From contig JAGHTO010000004.1 in NCBI GenBank assembly GCA_018065305.1, forward strand, positions 1 to 64,000: a DNA stretch of 64,000 bases. The letters are read 5' to 3'. The notes under the pieces were generated by a model, which had not been told where the DNA came from, searched no databases, and saw only the letters and a list, made by a program, of their open reading frames with translations. This DNA comes from Candidatus Cacconaster scatequi (GTDB lineage: Bacteria; Bacteroidota; Bacteroidia; Bacteroidales; UBA932). This document shows, piece after piece, positions 24,983 through 34,087 of this stretch; the stretch's first letter is position 1; each line of letters opens with the position of its first letter. The position numbers and the translations under genes were made by a program.

Positions 24983-26221
24983 ATGGTAAAGGTAAAACCT
25001 TTTGCGGCGCTTCGCCCTCCGAAGGGAATCGGGAAGGAGGTATCTTCCCGCCCTTATGACGTGATGAATTCGGCGGAGGCGAAAGCCGAGGCGGGAGAGA
25101 AATCCCTGCTGCATATAACCAAACCTGAGATTGACTTTGACCCCATTGCGGGAGAAAGCGAACAGCGCACTTACGACAAGGCCGTGGAGAATTTCAAACT
25201 GTGGCAGAGCCGCGGATGGCTTGTGCGAGACCCCAAGGAGTGCTATTACATATACGCTCAGACTATGGAAGGACGCACGCAGTACGGCATCATCCTTTGC
25301 GCGCATACCGATGACTACGCAACCGGCGCCATCAAGAAACACGAACTGACCCGCAAGGAGAAGGAGGATGACAGGATGGTTCACGTGAACATCCAGAGTG
25401 CCAACATAGAGCCTGTCTTTTTTGCATATCCTGATAATCCGGAACTCGATGCGATAATGTTCCGTTACATAGCGGGCGTGCCCCAATATGATTTTATTGC
25501 GGACGAGGATGGCTTCGGACATAAATTGTGGGTGGTGGACGACGATGCCGACATCGCCCGTATCACTGAGATTTTCGGTGGAGTGAATGCTTTTTATGTG
25601 GCTGACGGACACCATCGTACAGCCGCAGCTGCCCGTGTGGGGGCATTGCGGCGTTCCGAAAATCCAGCCCATACGGGACAGGAGGAATACAACTGGTTCA
25701 TGGCCGTATGTTTCCCCGACAACCAGTTGAAGATAATGGACTACAACCGCGTGGTGAAGGATCTGGGAGGCCTCTCCGAGGAGGAGTTCCTCTCCCGCCT
25801 TTCCGAAAGTTTCGAGGTTGAACTGAAAGGGGAGGAGATTTACCGTCCCTGCGGGCTCCACAATTTCTCGATGTATCTCGGAGGAAAATGGTACAGTCTC
25901 ACCGCAAAACCCGGAACTTACGATGACACCGACCCTATCGGGGTGCTTGACGTGACAGTGTGCTCCAATCTGATTTTCGACAGAATCCTCAATCTTGGGG
26001 ATCTCCGGACGAGCGGGCGCATTGATTTTGTCGGCGGCATCCGCGGACTCGGCGAACTGAAGCACAGGGTGGACAGCGGGGAGATGGCCGCGGCATTCGC
26101 GCTCTACCCCGTATCTATGAAGCAGTTGATCGATATCGCCGACAGCGGGTCGATAATGCCTCCCAAGACAACCTGGTTCGAACCCAAGCTCCGCAGCGGG
26201 CTTGCAATACACACTTTCTGA
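24983..26221 (+). CDS. DUF1015 family protein, ParB/SerK-like motif, serine-cluster gene
   Basis: The 412-residue cytoplasmic protein starts at ATG 24983, two bases after serA. DUF1015 features are MVKVKPFAALRPPKG at the N-terminus, RPYDVMNS, and FYVADGHHRTAAA near residues 205-217. DGHHR is the motif that also marks ParB-fold nucleotide-dependent kinases such as archaeal SerK. Position straight after serC-serA suggests work on serine or phosphoserine, perhaps phosphoserine turnover, since no serB is adjacent. That is inference; the family is uncharacterised. Confidence 0.85.
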   Translation: MVKVKPFAALRPPKGIGKEVSSRPYDVMNSAEAKAEAGEKSLLHITKPEIDFDPIAGESEQRTYDKAVENFKLWQSRGWLVRDPKECYYIYAQTMEGRTQYGIILCAHTDDYATGAIKKHELTRKEKEDDRMVHVNIQSANIEPVFFAYPDNPELDAIMFRYIAGVPQYDFIADEDGFGHKLWVVDDDADIARITEIFGGVNAFYVADGHHRTAAAARVGALRRSENPAHTGQEEYNWFMAVCFPDNQLKIMDYNRVVKDLGGLSEEEFLSRLSESFEVELKGEEIYRPCGLHNFSMYLGGKWYSLTAKPGTYDDTDPIGVLDVTVCSNLIFDRILNLGDLRTSGRIDFVGGIRGLGELKHRVDSGEMAAAFALYPVSMKQLIDIADSGSIMPPKTTWFEPKLRSGLAIHTF

Positions 26222-26247
26222 AACATTTATCATCTAATATCAACATT

Positions 26248-27534
26248 ATGACAAAACAAAAAACCAACATCGTAGCAATCGTGACAATGTGCTTCATTTT
26301 CGCGATGATTTCATTCGTCACCAATATGGCTGCACCTTTCGGAAACATCTGGGGGCACCAGTACAGCTGGGCCGGAATGATGGGTAACATGATGAACTTC
26401 GCCGCATACCTCTTTATGGGTATCCCTGCCGGTAAGATGCTTGTCAAGGTGGGTTACAAGAAGACAACCCTCATCGCTCTTGCAGTAGGTTTCGTCGGAA
26501 TCTGCGTTCAATATGTTTCCAGCTTCAGCGCTCTGGCCGGCAGCGCAATCTACGTTTACCTGCTCGGAGCCTTCATCTGCGGCTTCTGCGTATGTATGCT
26601 TAACACTGTTGTCAACCCTATGCTCAACATCCTCGGCGGTGGTGGAAACAAGGGTAACCAGTACATCCAGATCGGTGGAACTCTGAACTCCCTGACCGGC
26701 ACTCTCACCCCTCTTCTGGTGGGTGTCCTCATCGGAACGGTAAGTGACTCGACTGCAATGTCAGACGTTTCTCCTCTCCTTTTCATCGCAATGGCAGTCT
26801 TCGCAATCGCCTTTGTCATCATCAAGTTCGTCAATATTCCCGAACCCGCTCAGGAGCGCAAGGTCGAGAAATACGAGAGCAGTGCCTGGCATTTCCGCCA
26901 CTTCGTTCTCGGTGCATTCGCGATTTTCTTCTATGTAGGTATTGAAATCGGTATTCCTTCACAGGTCAATTTCTATCTTGCTGACGCGTCTGCAAAGGGT
27001 GCCGGCATCGCAGTGAACGGTGCTGCCATCGGAGGTGCCATCGCAGCTATATACTGGTTACTTATGATGGTCGGCCGTATCTGCTCTTCAGCCATTTCCG
27101 GCAAGATCAGCACACGCACCCAGATGGTTACCGTCTGCTCCGTGGCTCTGGTTCTCGTCATTGCAGCCATCTTCACTCCCAAGGCAGTTACGGTAAGTAT
27201 GCCCGGTTACAGCGCCGCTGACGGTTTCGCAATGTTTGAGGTTCCCGTAAGCTGTCTGTTCCTCGTCCTCTGCGGTCTGTGCACTTCCCTTATGTGGGGT
27301 GCAATCTTCAATCTTGCGGTCGAAGGCCTTGGCAAATATACCGAGCAGGCTTCCGGTATCTTCATGACTCTCGTGATCGGCGGTGGAATAATGCCCCTCA
27401 TTCAGGAATTCATTGCCAAGAGTAATGTAGGCTATATGAACAGCTACTGGCTTGTAGTGGCTATGCTCGCTTATCTGCTTTACTATGCAGTTGCCGGCAG
27501 CAAGAATGTAAACAAGGATATCAAAGTTGACTAA
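26248..27534 (+). CDS. Sugar MFS permease (FucP/glucose-galactose type)
   Basis: The 428-residue membrane protein has about twelve spans. Early residues include MISFVTNMAAPFGNIW and YLFMGIPAGKMLVKVGYKK, the family A-like motif; later FFYVGIEIGIPSQVNFYLA, and GGGIMPLIQ near the end. It resembles the FucP-like group that imports hexoses by H+ or Na+ symport. A ROK kinase follows 13 bases downstream, so uptake followed by phosphorylation of glucose or a related sugar is likely. Confidence 0.9.
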   Translation: MTKQKTNIVAIVTMCFIFAMISFVTNMAAPFGNIWGHQYSWAGMMGNMMNFAAYLFMGIPAGKMLVKVGYKKTTLIALAVGFVGICVQYVSSFSALAGSAIYVYLLGAFICGFCVCMLNTVVNPMLNILGGGGNKGNQYIQIGGTLNSLTGTLTPLLVGVLIGTVSDSTAMSDVSPLLFIAMAVFAIAFVIIKFVNIPEPAQERKVEKYESSAWHFRHFVLGAFAIFFYVGIEIGIPSQVNFYLADASAKGAGIAVNGAAIGGAIAAIYWLLMMVGRICSSAISGKISTRTQMVTVCSVALVLVIAAIFTPKAVTVSMPGYSAADGFAMFEVPVSCLFLVLCGLCTSLMWGAIFNLAVEGLGKYTEQASGIFMTLVIGGGIMPLIQEFIAKSNVGYMNSYWLVVAMLAYLLYYAVAGSKNVNKDIKVD

Positions 27535-27547
27535 TTCCTATATCACT

Positions 27548-28507
27548 ATGGTGGACAAACAGTATGTAGTCGGTATCGACGTGGGAGGTCAGACCTCCAA
27601 GATAGGCGTGGTTGATACGCGCGGAGATGTTCTTTATCAGACAGTTATCCGTTCGGATATTTACGGTGACGATGCGGAGGCTTTCCTTGCTGCTCTGGCA
27701 GATGCAGTCAAGGATTGCATAAAGGCTTCGGGCAAGGAAGGTGAAATCCGTGGCGTGGGCGTAGGCGCTCCCAACGGAAACTATTATACGGGTGAGGTTG
27801 CATACGCTCCCAATTTGGCCTGGGCATCCAAGAAATCCGTGAAGTTTGCGAAAATTCTGAGCAAGAACCTCGACGGCATTCCGGTAACTCTTACCAATGA
27901 TGCCAATGCGGCCGCTATGGGTGAAATGACATACGGTGCCGCCCGCGGTATGAAGAATTTCATTATGATTACTCTCGGAACGGGTGTCGGCAGCGGTATC
28001 GTCATTGACGGCAATGTCGTTTACGGCCACGACGGTTTCGCAGGTGAGCTGGGCCATACCACAGTAGTACGTCATAACGGACGTACCTGCGGCTGCGGAC
28101 GCCAGGGCTGTCTGGAGGCATACTGCTCTGCAATAGGAGTTGCCCGCACGGCACGTGAGTGGCTTGAGCATTCCGACGAGCCCTCTCTTCTGCGCGAGGT
28201 TGAAAACATTACTTCCAAGGATGTATACGAGGCTGCCCGTGAAGGGGACAAACTGGCCCTCTCAGTATTTGAATATACAGGTACTCTGCTCGGAAGGTCT
28301 TTCGCGGACTTCATCGCTTTCAGCGCTCCCGAAGCCATCGTGCTCTTCGGCGGTCTCGCCCGCTCCAAGGAATTCCTTTATGAGCCTATGCTCAAAGCTA
28401 TGAATGAGAGTGTCCTCAAGCTCTGGAGAGACAAGGTGAAGATTATTTTCTCAAGTCTCAAGGAGAGCGATGCCGCCATCCTCGGTGCCAGTGCTCTTGC
28501 CTGGTAA
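27548..28507 (+). CDS. ROK family sugar kinase, glucokinase-like
   Basis: The 319-residue kinase starts at ATG 27548 (MVDKQYVVGIDVGGQT); a TTG seven codons upstream would overlap the permease. ATP-binding motifs are GIDVGGQTSKIGVVD and TLGTGVGSGIVIDG; catalytic Asp is in TLTNDANAAAMGE. The ROK zinc motif is complete (GELGHTTV, then CGCGRQGCLEAYCS). It phosphorylates glucose or a similar hexose after uptake by the adjacent permease. A strong terminator follows. Confidence 0.94.
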   Translation: MVDKQYVVGIDVGGQTSKIGVVDTRGDVLYQTVIRSDIYGDDAEAFLAALADAVKDCIKASGKEGEIRGVGVGAPNGNYYTGEVAYAPNLAWASKKSVKFAKILSKNLDGIPVTLTNDANAAAMGEMTYGAARGMKNFIMITLGTGVGSGIVIDGNVVYGHDGFAGELGHTTVVRHNGRTCGCGRQGCLEAYCSAIGVARTAREWLEHSDEPSLLREVENITSKDVYEAAREGDKLALSVFEYTGTLLGRSFADFIAFSAPEAIVLFGGLARSKEFLYEPMLKAMNESVLKLWRDKVKIIFSSLKESDAAILGASALAW

Positions 28508-28528
28508 AAAATTCTTTCCACAGATAGG

Positions 28529-28556
28529 GAAGCCGGCCTTCGGGTCGGCTTCTTTT
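28529..28556 (+). terminator. Intrinsic terminator after the ROK kinase
   Basis: GAAGCCGGCC, TTCG, GGTCGGCTTC forms a ten-pair stem with a UUCG tetraloop, followed by TTTT. It ends the serC-to-kinase run. Confidence 0.9.
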
Positions 28557-28566
28557 GTCAGAAAAA

Positions 28567-28598
28567 GTTGCGTCAGAAGTTATTTATTCGTACTTTTA
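28567..28598 (+). promoter_or_regulatory. Probable recQ promoter
   Basis: GTTG (28567-28570), 20 bases, then TACTTTTA (28591-28598). Each box has one change from consensus. Transcription would begin after the ATG at 28600, which supports the start at 28630 for recQ. Confidence 0.5.
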
Positions 28599-28629
28599 TA
28601 TGTGGGAAAATGGTTTTTTGAACGGGCTT

Positions 28630-30837
28630 ATGGAAATAACATCTGACATATTGCACGACAAACTGAAGAAATTCTTTGGTTTTGACTCCTTTAAGGGTAA
28701 TCAGGAAGCCGTCATCAAGGCCCTTGTCGAAGGGGATGATGTCTTTGTGCTTATGCCCACCGGAGGAGGCAAGTCCCTTTGCTATCAGTTGCCGGCCCTG
28801 TGTATGGAAGGAACGGCTATTGTGATATCCCCTCTGATTGCCCTGATGAAGAATCAGGTGGATGCGATAATGGGATTTGCCCACAATCAGGAGGGTATCG
28901 CGCATTTTCTCAATTCCTCGCTGAACAGGACGCAGACTGCTGAGGTGAAGAAAGACCTTCTCAGCGGTGTGACGAAGTTGCTGTATGTCGCTCCGGAATC
29001 TTTGACGAAGGAGGAGAACATCCAGTTGCTCAAACAGATAAAGATTTCTTTCTACGCCATAGACGAAGCCCACTGTATCTCTGAATGGGGACACGATTTC
29101 CGCCCCGAGTACAGGCGTATCCGCTCCATTATCGCAGAAATAGGGAAGGCTCCTATAATTGCGTTGACCGCGACAGCGACCCCCAAGGTGCAGTCCGACA
29201 TTCAGCGCAATCTCGAAATGCTTGATGCAAAGGTGTTCAAATCATCTTTCAACAGGCCGAACCTGTATTACGAAATCCGGGGGAAAAGCAATCCCAAAAA
29301 GGACATAATCAAATTCATCAAGGAGAATCCCGGCAAGAGCGGAATAATCTACTGCCTGAGCCGAAAGAAGGTTGAGGAGATAGCTGAACTTCTGAACATC
29401 AACGGTATAAAAGCTCTTCCCTACCACGCAGGAATGGATGCTGCCACCCGTGGCCACAATCAGGATGCGTTCCTTGCCGAAGAGGTGGACGTAATTGTTG
29501 CAACAATCGCTTTCGGAATGGGAATCGACAAGCCGGACGTCCGTTTTGTGATACATTACAATATTCCCAAGAGTCTGGAGGGGTATTATCAGGAAACAGG
29601 CCGTGCGGGCCGGGACGGACAGGAGGGAAGATGCATAGCTTTCTACAGACACAAGGATATCCAGAGGCTTGAGAAGTTTATGCAGGGCAAGCCTGTTTCC
29701 GAGCAGGAGATAGGCCGGCAGCTGCTGATGGAGACCGTCTCATACGCAGAATCCAACCAATGCCGTAGAAAGGTGCTGTTGAACTACTTCGGAGAGGATT
29801 ATCCGGAATGCAATTGCGGCAATTGTGACAATTGCCTCTATCCTCAGAAACAGTTCAACGGAAAGGAGGAACTCTGTACGGTCATCGAACTGGTGCTGTC
29901 GCTTAGGGAGTCTTTCAAGGCTGAATATCTGAGCAATATATTGTGTGGGGTGAGCAATTCCCTGATAAAGTCCTATCATCACCATCACAGCGAGTTCTTC
30001 GGAATAGGAAAATCAAAGAGCCCCCGCTTCTGGAACGCTGTAATCCGTCAGGCATTGATTCTGCACTTCCTTGACAAGGATATAGAAAGATATGGTCTGA
30101 TATCAGTGACGCAGCTCGGCAGGGATTTTCTGAACGCTCCGTATGACGTGATGCTTACCGAAGACCGGGAATTCGAGGAGGGTGAGGATGATGACAGCGA
30201 CAGCCCGATGAATGCGAAACATCCTGCCGGATTGTCAGGGGCTGGAGATGCCACGCTTGTTCCAATGTTGAAGGGCCTCCGTCAGGAAGTCGCCAAAAAA
30301 CAGAGAATCCCATCTTGGGTTGTATTCTCGGACCCGAGTATCGAAGATATGGCCATCCTCTATCCTACAACTCTGGAAGAACTCAAGAAATGTCAGGGGG
30401 TGGGAGAGGGCAAGGCCAGAAAGTTCGGTCAGCCGTTTGTCGAACTGATTGCCCGCTACGTTGAGGAAAACGATATTTCGAGACCCGATGATTTCATAGT
30501 GAGGACGATGGCGAACAAGGTGACCAACAAGGTCTTCATAATCCAGAGCATTGACCGCAGGATGCCTTTCGAGGATATCGCCCGTGCGAGGGATATGGAA
30601 CTTTGCGAACTCATCGAAGATATAGAGAGCATAGTCAATTCCGGCACCAGGCTCAATATCGACTACTATATCAAGCAGACAATCGACGAAGACAAGATTG
30701 ACGACATCTTCACCTATTTCAAGGAAGAGGCCCAGTCCGACTCGGTGACAGATGCGATGAAGGAACTCGGCCACGACTACGAAGAAGAGGAGGTCCGCCT
30801 TGTCCGCATCAAGTTCCTCTCGGAGTTGGGGAACTGA
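28630..30837 (+). CDS. recQ: ATP-dependent DNA helicase RecQ
   Basis: The product is 735 residues from ATG 28630 (MEITSDILHDKLKKFFGFDS). Longer alternatives start at TTG 28555 or ATG 28600, but the likely promoter lies after the first and over the second. It unwinds DNA 3' to 5' in repair. Motif I is PTGGGKSLCYQ, motif II IDEAHCISEWGHDFRPEY, motif VI QETGRAGRDGQ. The zinc-binding cysteines (CRRKVLLNYFGE, CNCGNCDNC), the winged helix and the HRDC domain (VAKKQRIPSWVVFSD) follow in order. A C-terminal tail of about 120 residues, typical of Bacteroidetes RecQ, ends the protein. Confidence 0.96.
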   Translation: MEITSDILHDKLKKFFGFDSFKGNQEAVIKALVEGDDVFVLMPTGGGKSLCYQLPALCMEGTAIVISPLIALMKNQVDAIMGFAHNQEGIAHFLNSSLNRTQTAEVKKDLLSGVTKLLYVAPESLTKEENIQLLKQIKISFYAIDEAHCISEWGHDFRPEYRRIRSIIAEIGKAPIIALTATATPKVQSDIQRNLEMLDAKVFKSSFNRPNLYYEIRGKSNPKKDIIKFIKENPGKSGIIYCLSRKKVEEIAELLNINGIKALPYHAGMDAATRGHNQDAFLAEEVDVIVATIAFGMGIDKPDVRFVIHYNIPKSLEGYYQETGRAGRDGQEGRCIAFYRHKDIQRLEKFMQGKPVSEQEIGRQLLMETVSYAESNQCRRKVLLNYFGEDYPECNCGNCDNCLYPQKQFNGKEELCTVIELVLSLRESFKAEYLSNILCGVSNSLIKSYHHHHSEFFGIGKSKSPRFWNAVIRQALILHFLDKDIERYGLISVTQLGRDFLNAPYDVMLTEDREFEEGEDDDSDSPMNAKHPAGLSGAGDATLVPMLKGLRQEVAKKQRIPSWVVFSDPSIEDMAILYPTTLEELKKCQGVGEGKARKFGQPFVELIARYVEENDISRPDDFIVRTMANKVTNKVFIIQSIDRRMPFEDIARARDMELCELIEDIESIVNSGTRLNIDYYIKQTIDEDKIDDIFTYFKEEAQSDSVTDAMKELGHDYEEEEVRLVRIKFLSELGN

Positions 30838-30864
30838 CAACAATGAATCATACACAATCCGAAT

Positions 30865-33315
30865 ATGAAGTTTTTTGAAAAATATGGGGCGTACTTGGTT
30901 GCGGCGATGATTTTTTTCGCTTTGGCTTATATCTACTGCAAGCCGCAGTTGAGCGGGAAAGTTGTAAATGCCGGAGATGGCATAACTGCAACGGCAGCCG
31001 TCCAGGAGGCTGTGCGCTATACCCAGGAGACAGGTGACCACACCTGGTGGATAGGGAATATGTTCAGCGGTATGCCGGATTATCAGGTTGGCGGGGGAGA
31101 GTACAAGTCTTCCAAACTGCTCGCTCCTTTGAATCAACTTCTTCATAAAGGACATTGGAATACAGCCTGGGTATTCATAATCTATTTCTTCTGTTTCTTC
31201 ATCCTTCTGCGCTCTTTTGGAATTGATAAGTGGTTGAGCATTGTTGGGGCGATTGCTATCGCTCTTTCGTCCTATTTCATAGTGATTATTGCGGCTGGGC
31301 ATAATGGTAAGACATCCACTATTGCTCTCATTTCGGTGGTAATGGCGGGATTCTATCTGATATTCAGGAAGAAATATGGACTCGGAGCTATTTTTGTGAT
31401 GATTTTCGCCGCAATCGGATTCAGTACGCACCCGCAGATGGCCTACTATCTTTTTATGATGATAGGACTTCTGTGGTTCGCTGAATTGTGGATTCATATA
31501 AAGGAGAAGAGACTCAAGGATCTGGTTGTAGCCACGGCTATTTTTGCTGCCTCTCTTGCAATCGGTCTGGGAACAGGTACGTCCAATATCTTTGTCAACA
31601 GTGAATATGCTGAGCAGACGATGCGAGGCGGTCATTCTGACATTGTGGCGGAAGGGGAATCTGCAGATGCTGCAAAATCCAAGGGCCTGGACATAGAATA
31701 TGCTACCCAGTGGAGCTACGGAATCGATGAGACGATGAGTTTCCTGATACCCGGTTTTATGGGCGGTGCAAACAGTGTCGCAGTCGGCAAGGACTCGGAT
31801 TTGTATAAGACACTTGTCAAAAAGGGAGTTGCACCGAGGGATGCCGCCAATTTCTGCCAGGGTGTCCCTATGTATTGGGGCGACCAGCCGTTTACGGCCG
31901 GCAATGTCTATATGGGAGCTGTCGTATGTTTCCTGTTCCTTTTGGGACTGCTGATTGTGGAGGGGCCTTACAAATGGGGGCTTTTGATTGCAACGTTATT
32001 CTCAACAGCACTTGCCTGGGGGCATAACTGTCTTTGGCTTACAGAACTCTTTTTCAAATATTTCCCGCTGTACAATAAGTTCAGGGCCGTTTCATCAATT
32101 CTGATAGTTGCGGAAATAGCTATGCCTTTGCTGGGATTTCTGGCTATTAAGCAGATTATGGATGGGACTGTCGAAAAGAAGAAGCTTTTCAAGAGTCTGT
32201 ATATTTCAGGAGGGGTGACCGCCGGTATTTGTCTGTTGTTCGCCCTGTTCGGAGGCTCGCTTTTCAGTTTTACCTCCCAATATGATGCAGGCTGGTCTTC
32301 AAATCTTCCGGATTGGCTTTATGCCGCGATTGTGGATGAGAGAGCCGCCTTGCTCCGTTCGGACAGCTTCCGCTCGTTCCTGTTTATCGCCGCTGCGTTC
32401 TGCCTGTTATGGATTTATGCCAAAGGCAAGATAAAAACAAACTGGATGATAGCTGTTCTTGGAGTTCTTGTGATTGCGGATATGTGGCCTGTGGACAAAC
32501 GCTATTTCAACGATGACAATTTCGTCACCGTCAAGCAGAACAAAAATGCTTTTGCCTTGCAGCCATACGAAGAGCAACTTCTCAAGGATTCTTCACATTT
32601 CAGAGTTCTCAATCTGACGACAAACACTTGGAGCGATGCTCGCACTTCGTATTATCTTAAGTCGCTGGGAGGCTATTCCGCCGCCAAGCTTCGCAGATAT
32701 CAGGACCTGATTGACCAGCATCTGAGCAGGATGAATTGGCCTGTCATCGGAATGCTGAATGCCAAATATATCATTGTTTCGGGGGAGGACGGTCAGGCTG
32801 TTCCTCAGATCAATCCGTTTGCCCTCGGAAATGCCTGGTTTGTGGACAAACTGCACGTTGTGGAGAATGCCAATGAGGAGTCCGATGCTCTCAATACGAT
32901 AGACCTTACTCACGAGGCTGTTATTGACAGGGAATTCGCTCCGTATGTCGACAACTTCAATCCTGCTTTCCCTAAAGGTGCGTCAGTTGTACTGAACAAA
33001 TACACTCCGAAAGAACTTGACTATACAAGCAACTCTTCAACCGCCGGTACCGTAGTATTTTCGGAAATTTATTATCCTTATGGATGGAAGGCTACCATTG
33101 ATGGGGAACCCGTCGACCACTACCGTGTCAATTATTTGCTCCGCGCCATCAACGTCCCTGCAGGACAGCACAACATTCATTTTATTTTTGACCCTGACAG
33201 CGTCCGTAAAGGCGATACGATTGCAGTGATTTGCATAGTCATTATGTACCTTGTCTGTGCCGTTATTATCGGTTCGGGAATCTACAGATGCGTAAGAAGG
33301 AGAGTCAATGGCTGA
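30865..33315 (+). CDS. YfhO family membrane protein
   Basis: The 816-residue protein has about twelve or more membrane spans in the first 550 residues, one further span near the end (IAVICIVIMYLVCAVIIGSG) and a periplasmic domain between them. The N-terminus has GDHTWWIGNMFSGMPDYQ and repeated WNTAWVFIIYFFCFFILLRS-type spans. YfhO proteins resemble GT-C glycosyltransferases and act in glycosylation of lipids or wall polymers in Firmicutes; in Bacteroidales the role is unknown. It overlaps the next glycosyltransferase by 8 bases, consistent with a role in glycan assembly. Confidence 0.85.
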   Translation: MKFFEKYGAYLVAAMIFFALAYIYCKPQLSGKVVNAGDGITATAAVQEAVRYTQETGDHTWWIGNMFSGMPDYQVGGGEYKSSKLLAPLNQLLHKGHWNTAWVFIIYFFCFFILLRSFGIDKWLSIVGAIAIALSSYFIVIIAAGHNGKTSTIALISVVMAGFYLIFRKKYGLGAIFVMIFAAIGFSTHPQMAYYLFMMIGLLWFAELWIHIKEKRLKDLVVATAIFAASLAIGLGTGTSNIFVNSEYAEQTMRGGHSDIVAEGESADAAKSKGLDIEYATQWSYGIDETMSFLIPGFMGGANSVAVGKDSDLYKTLVKKGVAPRDAANFCQGVPMYWGDQPFTAGNVYMGAVVCFLFLLGLLIVEGPYKWGLLIATLFSTALAWGHNCLWLTELFFKYFPLYNKFRAVSSILIVAEIAMPLLGFLAIKQIMDGTVEKKKLFKSLYISGGVTAGICLLFALFGGSLFSFTSQYDAGWSSNLPDWLYAAIVDERAALLRSDSFRSFLFIAAAFCLLWIYAKGKIKTNWMIAVLGVLVIADMWPVDKRYFNDDNFVTVKQNKNAFALQPYEEQLLKDSSHFRVLNLTTNTWSDARTSYYLKSLGGYSAAKLRRYQDLIDQHLSRMNWPVIGMLNAKYIIVSGEDGQAVPQINPFALGNAWFVDKLHVVENANEESDALNTIDLTHEAVIDREFAPYVDNFNPAFPKGASVVLNKYTPKELDYTSNSSTAGTVVFSEIYYPYGWKATIDGEPVDHYRVNYLLRAINVPAGQHNIHFIFDPDSVRKGDTIAVICIVIMYLVCAVIIGSGIYRCVRRRVNG

Positions 33316-34087
33316 AGTGTCTGTCATAGTCCCGGTTTTTAACTCCGGCAAGTATATTGTCTGTTGTCTGGAGTCTTTGGCGGGTCAGACTCTGGAAAAT
33401 ATGGAGGTTATTCTTGTCGACGATCACGGGACAGATGACAGTATGGAAAAGGCACGGTCTTTCGTTTCTTCCTATGCGGGTGATAAATCTTTCGTATTTG
33501 CTGAAACTCCGAAGAACAGTGGGCCCGGGACTGCAAGAAATGTGGGTATTGAGTTGGCGAAAGGAGAGTATGTCGCATTTGTCGACAGTGACGATTACGT
33601 GGAGCCGACATATTGCGAGGAACTGTATAATTCGGCAACTGCTGCCGGTGCGGATTTGGCCTGCTGCGACATACGAATAGGCGAAGAGGAGAAACGGAAT
33701 GCCGATGTATCTGACAGGCCGCATTTTTTGAAGCATTTTGTCTCGTATTTCACGACTTTTGTCTATAGGAAAGCTCTACTTGATGCCAAGGGGCTGCGCT
33801 TTCCTGAAAACTCGAGTGCGGAGGATACCTGTTTTTTGGCCTGCTGTGTCCTTTCTTCCAACAAAATGGCCCAGATACACAAGCCTCTGTACCACTATGT
33901 CCTGCACGATGAATCTGTCAGCAGGAAGAAAAATCGCAGGCGCGCCTTTGCCCGCTTGAACTCAATAAAATCAATAATTCGCTTTGCAAAACGAAATGGC
34001 TGCTATTCTCAGTACAGATGCGCATTGAATCTGCTCCTGTTGAAGAAAGGCTATGGAATGGCGGTGAAGGATTTGATATTCGGATAA
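33308..34087 (+). CDS. Family 2 glycosyltransferase
   Basis: The 259-residue GT-A enzyme begins MAEVSVIVPVFNSGKYI, then LVDDHGTDDSM, NSGPGTARNVGIELAKGEYV and the DxD motif FVDSDDYVEP. Later NSSAEDTCFLACCV carries the usual acidic base. It transfers a sugar from a nucleotide donor to a glycan acceptor on the cytoplasmic side. The start overlaps the YfhO-type gene by 8 bases and the stop abuts the next ATG (TAAATG), so translation of the three is coupled. Confidence 0.92.
   Translation: MAEVSVIVPVFNSGKYIVCCLESLAGQTLENMEVILVDDHGTDDSMEKARSFVSSYAGDKSFVFAETPKNSGPGTARNVGIELAKGEYVAFVDSDDYVEPTYCEELYNSATAAGADLACCDIRIGEEEKRNADVSDRPHFLKHFVSYFTTFVYRKALLDAKGLRFPENSSAEDTCFLACCVLSSNKMAQIHKPLYHYVLHDESVSRKKNRRRAFARLNSIKSIIRFAKRNGCYSQYRCALNLLLLKKGYGMAVKDLIFG

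Noticed and set aside
24608-26233. 541-residue minus-strand frame across serA and DUF1015
   Set aside because: It is antisense to intact serA and DUF1015 coding sequence and shows no domain.
30235-31635. 466-residue minus-strand frame across recQ and the YfhO-type gene
   Set aside because: It spans the boundary of two real plus-strand genes and carries no motif.
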